From an uncultured Pelagibacteraceae bacterium (lineage in GTDB: Bacteria > Pseudomonadota > Alphaproteobacteria > Pelagibacterales > Pelagibacteraceae), in assembly GCA_902579465.1 (NCBI GenBank), contig CACHGV010000002.1:1-64000 (forward strand): a DNA stretch of 64,000 bases, written 5' to 3'. Numbering within the stretch: the first letter of the stretch is position 1; each line of letters begins with the position of its first letter. Of this stretch, positions 36,921 to 46,529 are shown piece after piece. Under the pieces are notes generated by a model, which worked only from the letters and a program-made list of their open reading frames with translations, had not been told where the DNA came from and searched no databases. Both the position numbers and the translations under genes were made by a program.

Positions 36921-37175
36921 ATGAATGAAAAAAATTTGCCAGATGATATTGCGTCAAAATCATTAAATGAGCTTACTGATTTAGCAGACGAAATTATTAA
37001 AAATTTAGAAAACGAAAATAATCTAGAAAATACATCTGAAGATTACTCAAATTTATTAAAAATTAATAGTTTGATAGAAAAAAAATTTCAAAAAAATTTT
37101 AAAGAAATATCAGACAAAACAAATTTTAAAATTAGAATTATAAAATCGAATAAAAATGCAAAAAAAGCTAAATAA
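36921..37175 (+). CDS. xseB: Exodeoxyribonuclease VII small subunit
   Basis: 84 aa, short, acidic first half and lysine-rich end. The LNELTDLADEIIKNLENEN segment matches the helical core of XseB. Position directly before ispA and dxs is the classic xseB-ispA-dxs operon order. Identification leans on context because the protein is small and diverged. It overlaps ispA by 20 bp. Confidence 0.75.
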   Translation: MNEKNLPDDIASKSLNELTDLADEIIKNLENENNLENTSEDYSNLLKINSLIEKKFQKNFKEISDKTNFKIRIIKSNKNAKKAK

Positions 37176-38025
37176 AATTGTTAATTTAACTAACAACTAT
37201 CTTTATAAATATTTTTCCAAACAAAAAAAAACTGAACTTATAAAACCAATGCTTTATGGACTTTTACCTGGAGGTAAAAAAGTAAGATCAAAAATACTAT
37301 TTGACATTGGATCTATATTTAAGGTGGATAAAAAAAAAATTCTGCAAGTTGCAGCAGCGGTTGAATGTATACATGCTTATTCTTTAATACATGATGATTT
37401 ACCTTGCATGGATAATGATAATTTAAGAAGAGGAAAATTGACGACACACAAAAAATTTAGTGAGTCAACAGCAATTCTTGCTGGTAATTCTTTACTTACT
37501 ATTGCATTTCAAATTTTAAGCGAAAAAAGATTAAAATTAAATGAACAAAAAAAAATAAAACTAATAAACTTGCTTTCTGAAAGTTCTGGACATACAGGGA
37601 TTGCTGGGGGTCAGTTTTTAGACTTAAGTTATGAAAAAATTAAAAAAACTAAAAAACAAATTATAGATATGCAAATTAAAAAAACTGGAAAATTATTTAG
37701 TTTTTGTTGTGTTGCCCCTATTATAATGTCTGGGAAAACAAAATATCTGAATAAGTTCAATAAAATAGGTAGCGAAATCGGATTATTATTTCAAATTGCT
37801 GATGACTTGATAGATTTAAGAGGCAAAACGTCAAGCGCAGGAAAAAAAACTAAAAAAGATTTTAAAAAGGGAAAAGCTACTTTAATAAGTTTACTAGGCA
37901 CTAATAATACTATTAAATATGCAGATAACTTAAAATTAAAAATATTTAAAAGTTTAAAAATTTTTGGAAGAAAAAGTGAAGATTTAAGAGAGACAATAAA
38001 TTATATTTTAAATAGAACAAAGTGA
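37156..38025 (+). CDS. ispA: Farnesyl/geranyl diphosphate synthase
   Basis: 289 aa. The first Asp-rich motif is [10 protein letters not shown] (about residues 79-88) and the second is [10 protein letters not shown] (about 214-223). The insertion of two residues between the Asp pairs in the first motif is typical of bacterial FPP synthases. Overlaps xseB (20 bp) and dxs (4 bp), so isoprenoid precursor genes are cotranscribed. Confidence 0.93.
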   Translation: MQKKLNKIVNLTNNYLYKYFSKQKKTELIKPMLYGLLPGGKKVRSKILFDIGSIFKVDKKKILQVAAAVECIHAYSLIHDDLPCMDNDNLRRGKLTTHKKFSESTAILAGNSLLTIAFQILSEKRLKLNEQKKIKLINLLSESSGHTGIAGGQFLDLSYEKIKKTKKQIIDMQIKKTGKLFSFCCVAPIIMSGKTKYLNKFNKIGSEIGLLFQIADDLIDLRGKTSSAGKKTKKDFKKGKATLISLLGTNNTIKYADNLKLKIFKSLKIFGRKSEDLRETINYILNRTK

Positions 38026-39935
38026 GTAATAATTATAAATTCTTAAATAATATTAATTTTCCTGACGATGTGAGGAAACTATCTCAATCTGATATAAAAA
38101 TTTTGGCAGACGAAGTTAGGCAAGAATTAATTGATGTTGTCTCTGAAACAGGTGGGCACTTAGGTGCTGGACTAGGAGTTGTAGAATTGACTGTTGTGTT
38201 GCATTATATATTTAATACTCCTCATGATAAATTGATTTGGGATGTGGGACATCAAACTTACCCGCATAAAATATTAACTGGAAGAAAAAAACAAATAAGA
38301 ACTCTTAGAAAAGGTGAGGGATTATCAGGTTTTACAAAAAGATCGGAAAGTGAGTATGATCCATTTGGTGCTGCTCATAGTTCAACTTCAATTTCATCAG
38401 CACTAGGAATAGCGGTAGCTAATAAGTTATCAAATAAATCTGGTAATGTAATTGCAGTCATAGGCGATGGAGCAATAAGTGCTGGTATGGCTTATGAGGC
38501 TATGAACAATGCAGGTGGAAGCAAAACAAAGATGATTGTTGTTTTAAACGATAACGACATGTCAATTGCTAAACCTGTTGGTGCTATGAGAAAATATCTA
38601 GCAAAAATTTTGTCTGGTAAAATTTACTTTAGTTTTAGAGAAACACTTAAATTAATTATATCTGCTTTTTCAAAAAGATTTAAAAATAAAGCAGGAAAAG
38701 CAGAAGATTTTTTAAGATCTGCAGTCACAGGTGGAACATTATTCAATTCTATGGGATTTTATTATATCGGACCAATAGATGGACACGATATTGATACAAT
38801 GGTTTCAGTATTTAATAATGCAAAAGATATTAATTACGATGGACCAATTTTAATCCACGTTAAAACTGAAAAAGGAAAAGGTTATTCCTTCGCTGAAAAA
38901 TCAGAAGACAAATTTCATGGTGTTTCAAAATTTAATATAAAAACAGGAGAACAAGAAAAGTCTAAATCTAATACTCCTTCTTATACAAAAGTATTCGCAA
39001 ATTCATTAATCAAACATGCAGAAAACGATAGCAAGGTTATTGGTATAACTGCAGCTATGCCATCAGGAACAGGAATGGATTTATTTGGAAAAAAATTTCC
39101 AGAAAGAATGTTTGATGTTGGGATTGCCGAACAACATGCAGTTACTTTTGCTGCGGGAATGGCTACCGAAGGGTATAAACCTTACGCTGCAATATACTCA
39201 ACATTTCTTCAAAGGGCTTACGATCAGGTCGTTCACGATGTTGCTATACAATCTTTGCCTGTTAGATTTGCAATTGATAGAGCTGGGTTGGTTGGCGCTG
39301 ATGGTCCAACACATGCTGGATCATTTGATATTACATACCTTTCAACATTGCCAAATTTTGTGGTGATGGCTGCGAGTGATGAGGCTGAGCTTGTAAGAAT
39401 GATAAATACATCAATGGATATAAATGATAGACCGTCAGCTTTTAGATATCCAAGGGGCAATGGTGTGGGAGTTCAATTACCTGAAATAACTGAGAAAATT
39501 GAATTGGGAAAAGCAAAAATAATTAAAGAAGGAAAAAAAGTTGCAATCTTAAATTTTGGAGCAAGATTACAGGAGTGTATTTTGGCTTCTGAAAATCTAC
39601 TAAAAAAAGGAATTGATATCTCTATTATTGATGCAAGATTTACAAAACCTTTAGATGAAAACCTAATTTGGCAAATTGCTACAGAACATGAGGTTTTGAT
39701 TACGATAGAAGAAGGTTCAATCGGGGGATTTGGATCTCACGTAAGCCAATTTTTAAGTGAAAAAAATTTATTAGACAACAATCTTAAATTTAGATCAATG
39801 ATATTGCCTGATAGATTTATTGATCATGATAAACCAGAGCTAATGTATAAGTTTGCCAGTCTAGACTCTATCGGTATTGAAAATAAAATTTTAGATACTT
39901 TAAATTCAAAAGTTTTAATTAAAAAATCTAATTAG
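38022..39935 (+). CDS. dxs: 1-deoxy-D-xylulose-5-phosphate synthase
   Basis: 637 aa. The thiamine diphosphate motif [13 protein letters not shown]...[16 protein letters not shown], and the pyrimidine domain [16 protein letters not shown] and [17 protein letters not shown] identify DXS. The start is GTG at 38022. It feeds the MEP pathway, supplying IspA and the IspB encoded nearby. It ends in a 4-bp tail-to-tail overlap with aroC. Confidence 0.97.
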   Translation: MSNNYKFLNNINFPDDVRKLSQSDIKILADEVRQELIDVVSETGGHLGAGLGVVELTVVLHYIFNTPHDKLIWDVGHQTYPHKILTGRKKQIRTLRKGEGLSGFTKRSESEYDPFGAAHSSTSISSALGIAVANKLSNKSGNVIAVIGDGAISAGMAYEAMNNAGGSKTKMIVVLNDNDMSIAKPVGAMRKYLAKILSGKIYFSFRETLKLIISAFSKRFKNKAGKAEDFLRSAVTGGTLFNSMGFYYIGPIDGHDIDTMVSVFNNAKDINYDGPILIHVKTEKGKGYSFAEKSEDKFHGVSKFNIKTGEQEKSKSNTPSYTKVFANSLIKHAENDSKVIGITAAMPSGTGMDLFGKKFPERMFDVGIAEQHAVTFAAGMATEGYKPYAAIYSTFLQRAYDQVVHDVAIQSLPVRFAIDRAGLVGADGPTHAGSFDITYLSTLPNFVVMAASDEAELVRMINTSMDINDRPSAFRYPRGNGVGVQLPEITEKIELGKAKIIKEGKKVAILNFGARLQECILASENLLKKGIDISIIDARFTKPLDENLIWQIATEHEVLITIEEGSIGGFGSHVSQFLSEKNLLDNNLKFRSMILPDRFIDHDKPELMYKFASLDSIGIENKILDTLNSKVLIKKSN

Positions 39936-41017
39936 ATTTTATTCTGAGCTTTGTTCATTAAATAGTGATCAAGAATTACACAATGCATCATAGCTTCTCC
40001 TATTGGAACCGCTCTAATTCCAACACAGGGATCATGTCTTCCTTTTACAGATATTGTTGTATTCTTCCCAAACCTATCAATTGTTTTCCTCGATGACAAA
40101 ATAGATGATGTTGGTTTTACTGCAAATGAAACGTTTATTTCTTGTCCAGTAGATATTCCTCCAAGAATTCCTCCTGCATTATTTGATTTAAAACTAGTTT
40201 TACCTTTTTTTTTCAAAATTTCATCGGAGTTTTCCTCACCAGTTAACATTGCCGAGTTCATTCCTGATCCAATGTTCACACCCTTTACAGCATTAATACT
40301 CATCATTGCTGATGCAAGATCCATGTCTAATTTTGAGTATATTGGTGCTCCAAGTCCCAAAGGAACTCCTCTTGCTCTAACTTCAATAATTGCTCCACAA
40401 GAAGATCCAGCTTTTCTTATCCCAAGTAAATATTTTTCCCAAAGTTTAATCACTGTTTTATCGGGACAAAAAAATGGGTTACTAGAAATTGTTTTGTCTT
40501 TCCATTTCTTTAAGTCACATCCTAATATTCCTAATTGAGTAACAGCACCAACAGCTTGATATCTCTTACCAATTTTATTTTTCAAAACAACTTTTGCAAC
40601 CGCACCTGCCGCAACTCTAGCCGCAGTCTCGCGAGCAGATTGTCTTCCACCACCTCTGTAATCCCGGATACCGTATTTTTTGAAATAAGTATAATCTGCA
40701 TGTCCTGGTCTAAATTTATTTTTTATTGTCTCATAGTCTCTAGATCTCATATCTTTATTATAAATTATTAGGGAAATTGGAGTTCCAGTTGTTCTACCCT
40801 CAAAAACACCAGATAAAATATTAATTTTGTCGTCCTCTTTTCTTTGAGTTGTAAATTTAGATTGCCCTGGTTTTCTTTTATTAAGTTCTTTTTGTATATC
40901 ACTTTCTTTTATTGGAATATTTGGAGGACAGCCATCTACAACGCATCCAATAGCCGGACCATGTGACTCTCCCCAAGTGGTAAACCTAAATATCTTTCCA
41001 AAAGTATTAAATGACAT
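39932..41017 (-). CDS. aroC: Chorismate synthase
   Basis: 361 aa. [17 protein letters not shown] (residues ~16-32), [29 protein letters not shown] and the C-terminal [13 protein letters not shown] match AroC. It removes phosphate from EPSP to form chorismate using reduced FMN. Only 32 bp separate its start from that of the divergent pdxH. Confidence 0.97.
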   Translation of the reverse strand: MSFNTFGKIFRFTTWGESHGPAIGCVVDGCPPNIPIKESDIQKELNKRKPGQSKFTTQRKEDDKINILSGVFEGRTTGTPISLIIYNKDMRSRDYETIKNKFRPGHADYTYFKKYGIRDYRGGGRQSARETAARVAAGAVAKVVLKNKIGKRYQAVGAVTQLGILGCDLKKWKDKTISSNPFFCPDKTVIKLWEKYLLGIRKAGSSCGAIIEVRARGVPLGLGAPIYSKLDMDLASAMMSINAVKGVNIGSGMNSAMLTGEENSDEILKKKGKTSFKSNNAGGILGGISTGQEINVSFAVKPTSSILSSRKTIDRFGKNTTISVKGRHDPCVGIRAVPIGEAMMHCVILDHYLMNKAQNKI

Positions 41018-41049
41018 TATTTTAATGTATAAATTATTTTTTTAAATTT

Positions 41050-41673
41050 ATGAACGAAAAAAACTCACTTGGACTAAATCTTTGCTTTAAAGAACATAAT
41101 AACCCAATAAAACTTTTTGAAGAATGGTTCAATAAAGCAAAAAAAACAGAAATTAATGATCCAAACGCATTTGCTGTTGGAACAGTAAATAAAAATGGGT
41201 TTCCAACAGTCAGAATGGTGCTTCTTAAAGATTTTGATAAAAATGGATTTGTTTTTTATACAAACCTTAATAGCGATAAAAGCAAAGCTATCAAAAATAC
41301 CTCAAAAATTTCGATGTGCTTTCATTGGAAAAGTTTACAAAGGCAAATAAGAATAATTGGTATTGCCACTCAAGTATCAAAAAAAGAAGCTGATGATTAT
41401 TATAATTCAAGAGCTTACGGAAGTAGAATTGGTGCTTGGGCCTCAAAGCAAAGCTCTGTTTTAAAACAAAGACAAGATTTATATAAGTCCATAGAAGAAT
41501 TTAAGCAAAAATTCCCAAATAAAAATAATATACCTCGACCTAAACATTGGTCTGGTTGGAGAATTAAACCAAAAGAAATTGAATTTTGGTTAGATGGACA
41601 GAATCGAATTCATGAAAGATTAAAGTATGTTAGAAAAATTAAAAGATGGCAAAAAGTATTGTTAAGTCCCTAA
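41050..41673 (+). CDS. pdxH: Pyridoxamine 5'-phosphate oxidase
   Basis: 207 aa. FMN-binding split barrel: RMVLLKDFDKNGFVFYTN, FHWKSLQRQIRIIG, and the C-terminal family region EFWLDGQNRIHERL. It oxidises PNP/PMP to pyridoxal phosphate. Divergent from aroC; its 3' end overlaps that of ispB by 4 bp. Confidence 0.95.
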   Translation: MNEKNSLGLNLCFKEHNNPIKLFEEWFNKAKKTEINDPNAFAVGTVNKNGFPTVRMVLLKDFDKNGFVFYTNLNSDKSKAIKNTSKISMCFHWKSLQRQIRIIGIATQVSKKEADDYYNSRAYGSRIGAWASKQSSVLKQRQDLYKSIEEFKQKFPNKNNIPRPKHWSGWRIKPKEIEFWLDGQNRIHERLKYVRKIKRWQKVLLSP

Positions 41674-42683
41674 AAATTTCTTTCAATGCTAAAAGATGTT
41701 AAGCTCCTTAATATATTTTTTTCGTCAGACTCATCAAATACACTCAAAGAATTAGAGGCTAGATTAATATAATGTTCTGCTTTCTTATAACACTCATTAA
41801 TAATATTATTTTTTTTTATTAAATCTAGGACATGCTCTAAATCTTGCTTTTCACGAATATTTTTTTCAAAAAAAGATTTTAGTATTTCTTTTTGAAATTT
41901 ATCAACCTTTTGATAAAGTAAAATTATAGGCAAAGTGACTTTACCCTCGTAAAAATCATTGCCAATTTTTTTTCCAAATAATTTTAATTCGGAATTGTAA
42001 TCTAATGCGTCATCTGCTATTTGAAATGTTAATCCTAAGTTTTTTCCATAAAATTCCAAAGCATTTTTATATTTAAAATCTTTTTCAGCAATAATTGCTC
42101 CAACTTTAGTCGCTGCTGCAAATAAAGACGCAGTTTTAGATGAAATAATATTTAGATATGTTTCTTCCAAGATATCTATTTCTTTATTATGTTGTAACTG
42201 AAGGACTTCACCTTGGGCAATTTCAGATGATGTTGTTGCTAATAGTTTTAATAGTTCTAAATTCCCGTCTTCTACCATCATTTCAAAACATTTACTTAGC
42301 AAATAATCACCTACCAAAATTGAGGAATGATTTCCCCAAATTGTATTTAGTGTTTTTTTACCTCGTCTTATTTCAGCACTATCTATTACATCGTCGTGCA
42401 TTAAAGTAGCCGCATGTATAAGTTCTATACAAGCAGCAAGATTTACGTCTCTTAATCCTTTTTGATATTCACAAATTTTAGCACATTGCAAGGTTAAGAG
42501 TGCTCTTAGTCTTTTTCCACCAGTTTTTAAATGATACTTGGTCATCTTTTGAACCAGTTCAACTTTACTTGCTAGTCTAGAATTAATTTTTTCTTCAACT
42601 AGAATCAATTTATCATCTACTGAATTTTTTAAATTCTCATAAGAATTATTAATTTGTTTTTTAAGCTGTATTACAGTTCCCAT
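41670..42683 (-). CDS. ispB: Octaprenyl/polyprenyl diphosphate synthase
   Basis: 337 aa. The first Asp-rich motif is MHDDVIDSAE (DDxxD without insertion, the long-chain type) and the second is IADDALDYNSE. It makes the ubiquinone side chain. Compared with the FPP synthase at 37156 it has the trans-long-chain arrangement. The start faces sppA with about 110 bp between. Confidence 0.92.
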   Translation of the reverse strand: MGTVIQLKKQINNSYENLKNSVDDKLILVEEKINSRLASKVELVQKMTKYHLKTGGKRLRALLTLQCAKICEYQKGLRDVNLAACIELIHAATLMHDDVIDSAEIRRGKKTLNTIWGNHSSILVGDYLLSKCFEMMVEDGNLELLKLLATTSSEIAQGEVLQLQHNKEIDILEETYLNIISSKTASLFAAATKVGAIIAEKDFKYKNALEFYGKNLGLTFQIADDALDYNSELKLFGKKIGNDFYEGKVTLPIILLYQKVDKFQKEILKSFFEKNIREKQDLEHVLDLIKKNNIINECYKKAEHYINLASNSLSVFDESDEKNILRSLTSFSIERNF

Positions 42684-42793
42684 TGTTTAAAACTATTATA
42701 TCCAATTTATTAATATACTTATCAATTGACGCACCTTATTCTTTAATTATAACTAGGGTTTATAATATATTAAAAAAACTTATAACAATTCTA

Positions 42794-43603
42794 ATGTTCT
42801 CGTTTTTTAAAAAAAAAAAGATAATAAGTCACCTCAAATTATCAGGGGTTATAGGAAATGTTGGAAGGTTTAGACAAGGAATAGAATATTCAAGTGAGGA
42901 AGAAATAATAAAAAAGGCTTTCTCAGTAAAGAAAGCATTAGCCGTTGCGATTACAATTAATTCACCAGGTGGATCTCCAGTACAGTCACATTTGATATAC
43001 AAACTAATAAAAGAGCAATCTAAGAAAACAAAAAAAAAAGTAATTGTTTTTGCTGAGGACGTGGCAGCATCTGGAGGATATCTTATTTCATGTGCTGGTG
43101 ATGAAATTTATGCTAACTCAAGTTCAATCATAGGATCTATCGGAGTTATTTCTGCATCATTTGGTTTTAAAAACTTAATTGAAAAAATTGGTATTGAAAG
43201 AAGAGTTTATACCGCTGGAAAAAATAAGAGTACTTTGGATCCATTTTTGGATGAAAAAGAAGAAGATATAAATCGTTTAAAAAATATACAATTAGAAATA
43301 CATCAAGATTTTATAGACGTTGTTGAAGAGAGCAGAAAAGAAAAACTAAATAAAAGTTCTGGTATAGAACTTTTTTCTGGAGAATTTTGGGCAGGAAAAA
43401 AAGCAAAAGAATTAGGACTTATCGATGGATTAGGAAATGCAGAGCAAATATTAAGAGAGAAATATGGAGATGATTTAGAAATTAAGAAATTTGGAAAAAG
43501 CAAAGGGTGGTTATCAAAAAAGCTATCATCTTCTGAAAATTATACTGATAAAGTAATCGGTTTATTAGAAGAAAGATCAATCTGGCAAAGGTATGGTCTC
43601 TAA
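42794..43603 (+). CDS. sppA: SppA-type signal peptide peptidase (S49 family)
   Basis: 269 aa from the ATG at 42794; an upstream TTG at 42683 would add 37 unconserved residues. The serine nucleophile is in [10 protein letters not shown] and the catalytic lysine in TAGKNKS, the S49 Ser/Lys dyad; [13 protein letters not shown] is the conserved turn. Unlike full E. coli SppA this is a single-domain form. It degrades leftover signal peptides at the inner membrane. Overlaps glyQ by 11 bp. Confidence 0.88.
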   Translation: MFSFFKKKKIISHLKLSGVIGNVGRFRQGIEYSSEEEIIKKAFSVKKALAVAITINSPGGSPVQSHLIYKLIKEQSKKTKKKVIVFAEDVAASGGYLISCAGDEIYANSSSIIGSIGVISASFGFKNLIEKIGIERRVYTAGKNKSTLDPFLDEKEEDINRLKNIQLEIHQDFIDVVEESRKEKLNKSSGIELFSGEFWAGKKAKELGLIDGLGNAEQILREKYGDDLEIKKFGKSKGWLSKKLSSSENYTDKVIGLLEERSIWQRYGL

Positions 43604-44465
43604 ATTAAAAAAAAAAACTTTATCTTTTCAAGATACAATATTTAAATTACAAAAGTACTGGTCTAAAAAAGGTTGTGTAATTTTACAACCGTACGATATA
43701 GAAGTCGGTGCTGGGACATTCCATCCAGCAACCACCTTAAGATCGCTTGGCCCAAAACCATGGAAAACTGCATATGTTCAACCATCACGCCGCCCGACTG
43801 ATGGAAGATATGGTGACAACCCTAATAGATTGCAACATTACTATCAATTCCAAGTTTTAATTAAACCTTCACCAAAAGAAATAAAAAAGATGTATTTAAA
43901 TAGCTTGTCATCAATAGGTATTAATCATGAAGAACACGATATAAGGTTTGTTGAAGATGACTGGGAAAGCCCCACATTAGGAGCGGCAGGTCTTGGATGG
44001 GAAGTTTGGTGTAATGGAATGGAAGTTACACAATTTACCTATTTCCAACAAATGGCTGGAGTTGAATGTAAACCCGTATCTGTTGAAATTACATATGGAT
44101 TAGAGAGATTGTGCATGTTTATTCAAAACAAAAAAAGTGTTTTTGACTTAATTTGGAATGATGAAGGAATTTCTTACAAAGATGTTTTTCATCAGTCAGA
44201 GAAAGAATTTTCAGCATATAATTTTGAATATGCCAATACTGATAATTTATTTAAAATATTTGAAATGCTTGAAGAAGAAACAAAATTATTAGTTGAAAAA
44301 AAGATTTCTCTTCCAGCTTATGATCAATGTTTAAAATGTAGTCATGTCTTCAATATTTTAGATGCAAGAGGGGTGATTAGTGTAGCACAAAGGGCTGAAT
44401 ATATTGCAAGAATAAGGGAACTAACTAAATCAATTGGGAAAGTTTGGATTGAAAGCCAAGGTTAA
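43593..44465 (+). CDS. glyQ: Glycyl-tRNA synthetase alpha subunit
   Basis: 290 aa. [20 protein letters not shown], the motif 2 region [18 protein letters not shown] and [17 protein letters not shown] are classic GlyQ. It forms the catalytic half of the tetrameric alpha2beta2 enzyme. One-base overlap with glyS. Confidence 0.98.
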   Translation: MVSKLKKKTLSFQDTIFKLQKYWSKKGCVILQPYDIEVGAGTFHPATTLRSLGPKPWKTAYVQPSRRPTDGRYGDNPNRLQHYYQFQVLIKPSPKEIKKMYLNSLSSIGINHEEHDIRFVEDDWESPTLGAAGLGWEVWCNGMEVTQFTYFQQMAGVECKPVSVEITYGLERLCMFIQNKKSVFDLIWNDEGISYKDVFHQSEKEFSAYNFEYANTDNLFKIFEMLEEETKLLVEKKISLPAYDQCLKCSHVFNILDARGVISVAQRAEYIARIRELTKSIGKVWIESQG

Positions 44466-46528
44466 TGTCAGAATTATTTGTAGAGCTATTTAGTGAGGAA
44501 ATTCCTGCAAGGCTTCAAATAACCGCAAGGAATGAATTAAAAAAAAATATTAAAAATTTTTTTATTTATAACCAAATCAAATTCAATGAAAATTTCAATG
44601 TTTATTCAACACCAAATAGATTAGTTCTACATGTTGATAAAATCCCTAATGAAATCAAATTAAGCTCAGAGGAAATTAAGGGCCCAAATGTTAATGCTCC
44701 TGAAAAAGCATTAGAGGGATTTATTAGATCAAACAATACAATATTAGAAAAAATCTTTAAAAAAAATACTGAGAAAGGCGAATTTTATTTTTTTAATAAA
44801 GAATCTAGAAAAATAAAAGTTTCAGATTTACTAGAAAAAAATTTAAGTGAAATCTTAAAAAAGATTGCTTGGAATAAATCAATGAAATGGGCAAATTATG
44901 ATCTTTATTGGGGAAGACCTCTTAAATCTATTTTAGCAATATTTAATAAAAAACCTCTAAATTTTGATTTTAACCACATAAATAGCTCCAACAAAACTTT
45001 TATAGATAAATCACTAGAAGAAGGTATGAAAATTTTTAATGACTTTCATTCGTATTTAAAATTTTTTAAACAAAAAGGTATTTTAATTGATCAAGATTTA
45101 AGAAAAAAAATAATACAGAATAAGATTAATGAAATAATTAATAAAAAAAACTTAAAAATCGAACAGAATGATAGGCTTATAGATGAGATAGTAAATATAG
45201 TTGAAAAGCCGTCGGTAATTATTTGTGATTTTGACAAAAAATTTTTAAATATACCAAGTGAAATATTGATTACGACTATGCAGAGTCATCAAAAATATTT
45301 ACCAACTTTTGATAAAAAAAATAATCTTACAAATAATTTTTTTGTAGTTTCAGATATAAAAGACATTAAAGGATTTGTTAAATTAGGAAATCAGAGAGTG
45401 ATTGAGGCAAGATTAAGCGATGCTGAGTTTTTTTGGGAAAAAAATAAAACCCAAAATTTAGTTAAACAAGTAGATAAATTAAAAAATATAAATTATTTTA
45501 AAGGTTTAGGGTCTTACTTTGACAAAATTCAGCGCATGAGAAAGTTGTCATCATTAATTTCTGATGATTTTTTAATTAGTAAAGATAAAACTGAAATAGC
45601 TTCATCAATTTGCAAAGTTGACTTAATGTCTGATCTTGTTGGAGAGTTTCCAGAACTCCAAGGCATTGTTGGAGGTCATTTTGCAAGGTTTCAAGGTTTT
45701 GATAAAGAAGTTTGTCTTGCTGTATCTGAACAATATTTGCCTAACGGGATGGAAAGCAAATTACCAAAAAAAATGTACAGTGTTGCTTTGTCTTTAAGTG
45801 ATAAACTAGACTCATTAGTTGGTTTTTTTGGAATTAATCTGAAACCTACTAGTTCAAAAGACCCATATGCCATAAGAAGAATGGCTATAAGTCTTGTCAG
45901 ATTAATTGTTGAAAATAAAATAAAAATAAAACTAAAAGATTTAATTATTTACACCTGTTCAGTATATAGAGATCAGGGTTATGAATTTGATATTAAGAAG
46001 ATACAAAACGAATTAAGTGATTTTATAATTGAAAGATTAAAAAATTATTTAAAAGAAAAAAAAATAAGACAAGATATAATTGAAAGCTCAACATTTTTGC
46101 TTGGACTAGATGATATATTAAAGGCTTATAAAAAATCTTTATGTTTAAATAAAAATATTAAAAAAGAAATCGGTATTGAAACTATTGCAGCATACAAAAG
46201 ATCTTCAAATATACTAAATGCTGAAGAAAAAATGTCTACCGAATCCCTTGGTTTTGCAGATCCAGGTTTATTTAATAATGATTATGAGAAAAAATTATAT
46301 AAAAAAATAAATGATATAAGAAAATATTTTTTGAGTATTGGAAAAGATGAAAATTACGAGGAGAGTTTAAAAATTTTATCAAGTATTAAGAACGAGGTAA
46401 ACGATTTTTTTGATAATGTTATTGTTAATGATGAAGATATAATAATTAAAAAAAATAGATTAGAATTATTAAATATGTTGTGTAAGACTTTTGATAACTA
46501 TTTTAATTTTTCAAAAATAGAAGCCTAG
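44465..46528 (+). CDS. glyS: Glycyl-tRNA synthetase beta subunit
   Basis: 687 aa. The N-terminal ELFSEEIPARLQ and the TMQSHQKYLPTFDK and AYKRSSNIL segments match the GlyS family. It binds tRNA-Gly and supports the alpha subunit. Begins at the last base of glyQ; ends 1 bp before ppdK. The C-terminal region is lysine-rich and diverged, as in many A+T-rich genomes. Confidence 0.95.
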   Translation: MSELFVELFSEEIPARLQITARNELKKNIKNFFIYNQIKFNENFNVYSTPNRLVLHVDKIPNEIKLSSEEIKGPNVNAPEKALEGFIRSNNTILEKIFKKNTEKGEFYFFNKESRKIKVSDLLEKNLSEILKKIAWNKSMKWANYDLYWGRPLKSILAIFNKKPLNFDFNHINSSNKTFIDKSLEEGMKIFNDFHSYLKFFKQKGILIDQDLRKKIIQNKINEIINKKNLKIEQNDRLIDEIVNIVEKPSVIICDFDKKFLNIPSEILITTMQSHQKYLPTFDKKNNLTNNFFVVSDIKDIKGFVKLGNQRVIEARLSDAEFFWEKNKTQNLVKQVDKLKNINYFKGLGSYFDKIQRMRKLSSLISDDFLISKDKTEIASSICKVDLMSDLVGEFPELQGIVGGHFARFQGFDKEVCLAVSEQYLPNGMESKLPKKMYSVALSLSDKLDSLVGFFGINLKPTSSKDPYAIRRMAISLVRLIVENKIKIKLKDLIIYTCSVYRDQGYEFDIKKIQNELSDFIIERLKNYLKEKKIRQDIIESSTFLLGLDDILKAYKKSLCLNKNIKKEIGIETIAAYKRSSNILNAEEKMSTESLGFADPGLFNNDYEKKLYKKINDIRKYFLSIGKDENYEESLKILSSIKNEVNDFFDNVIVNDEDIIIKKNRLELLNMLCKTFDNYFNFSKIEA

Positions 46529-46529
46529 T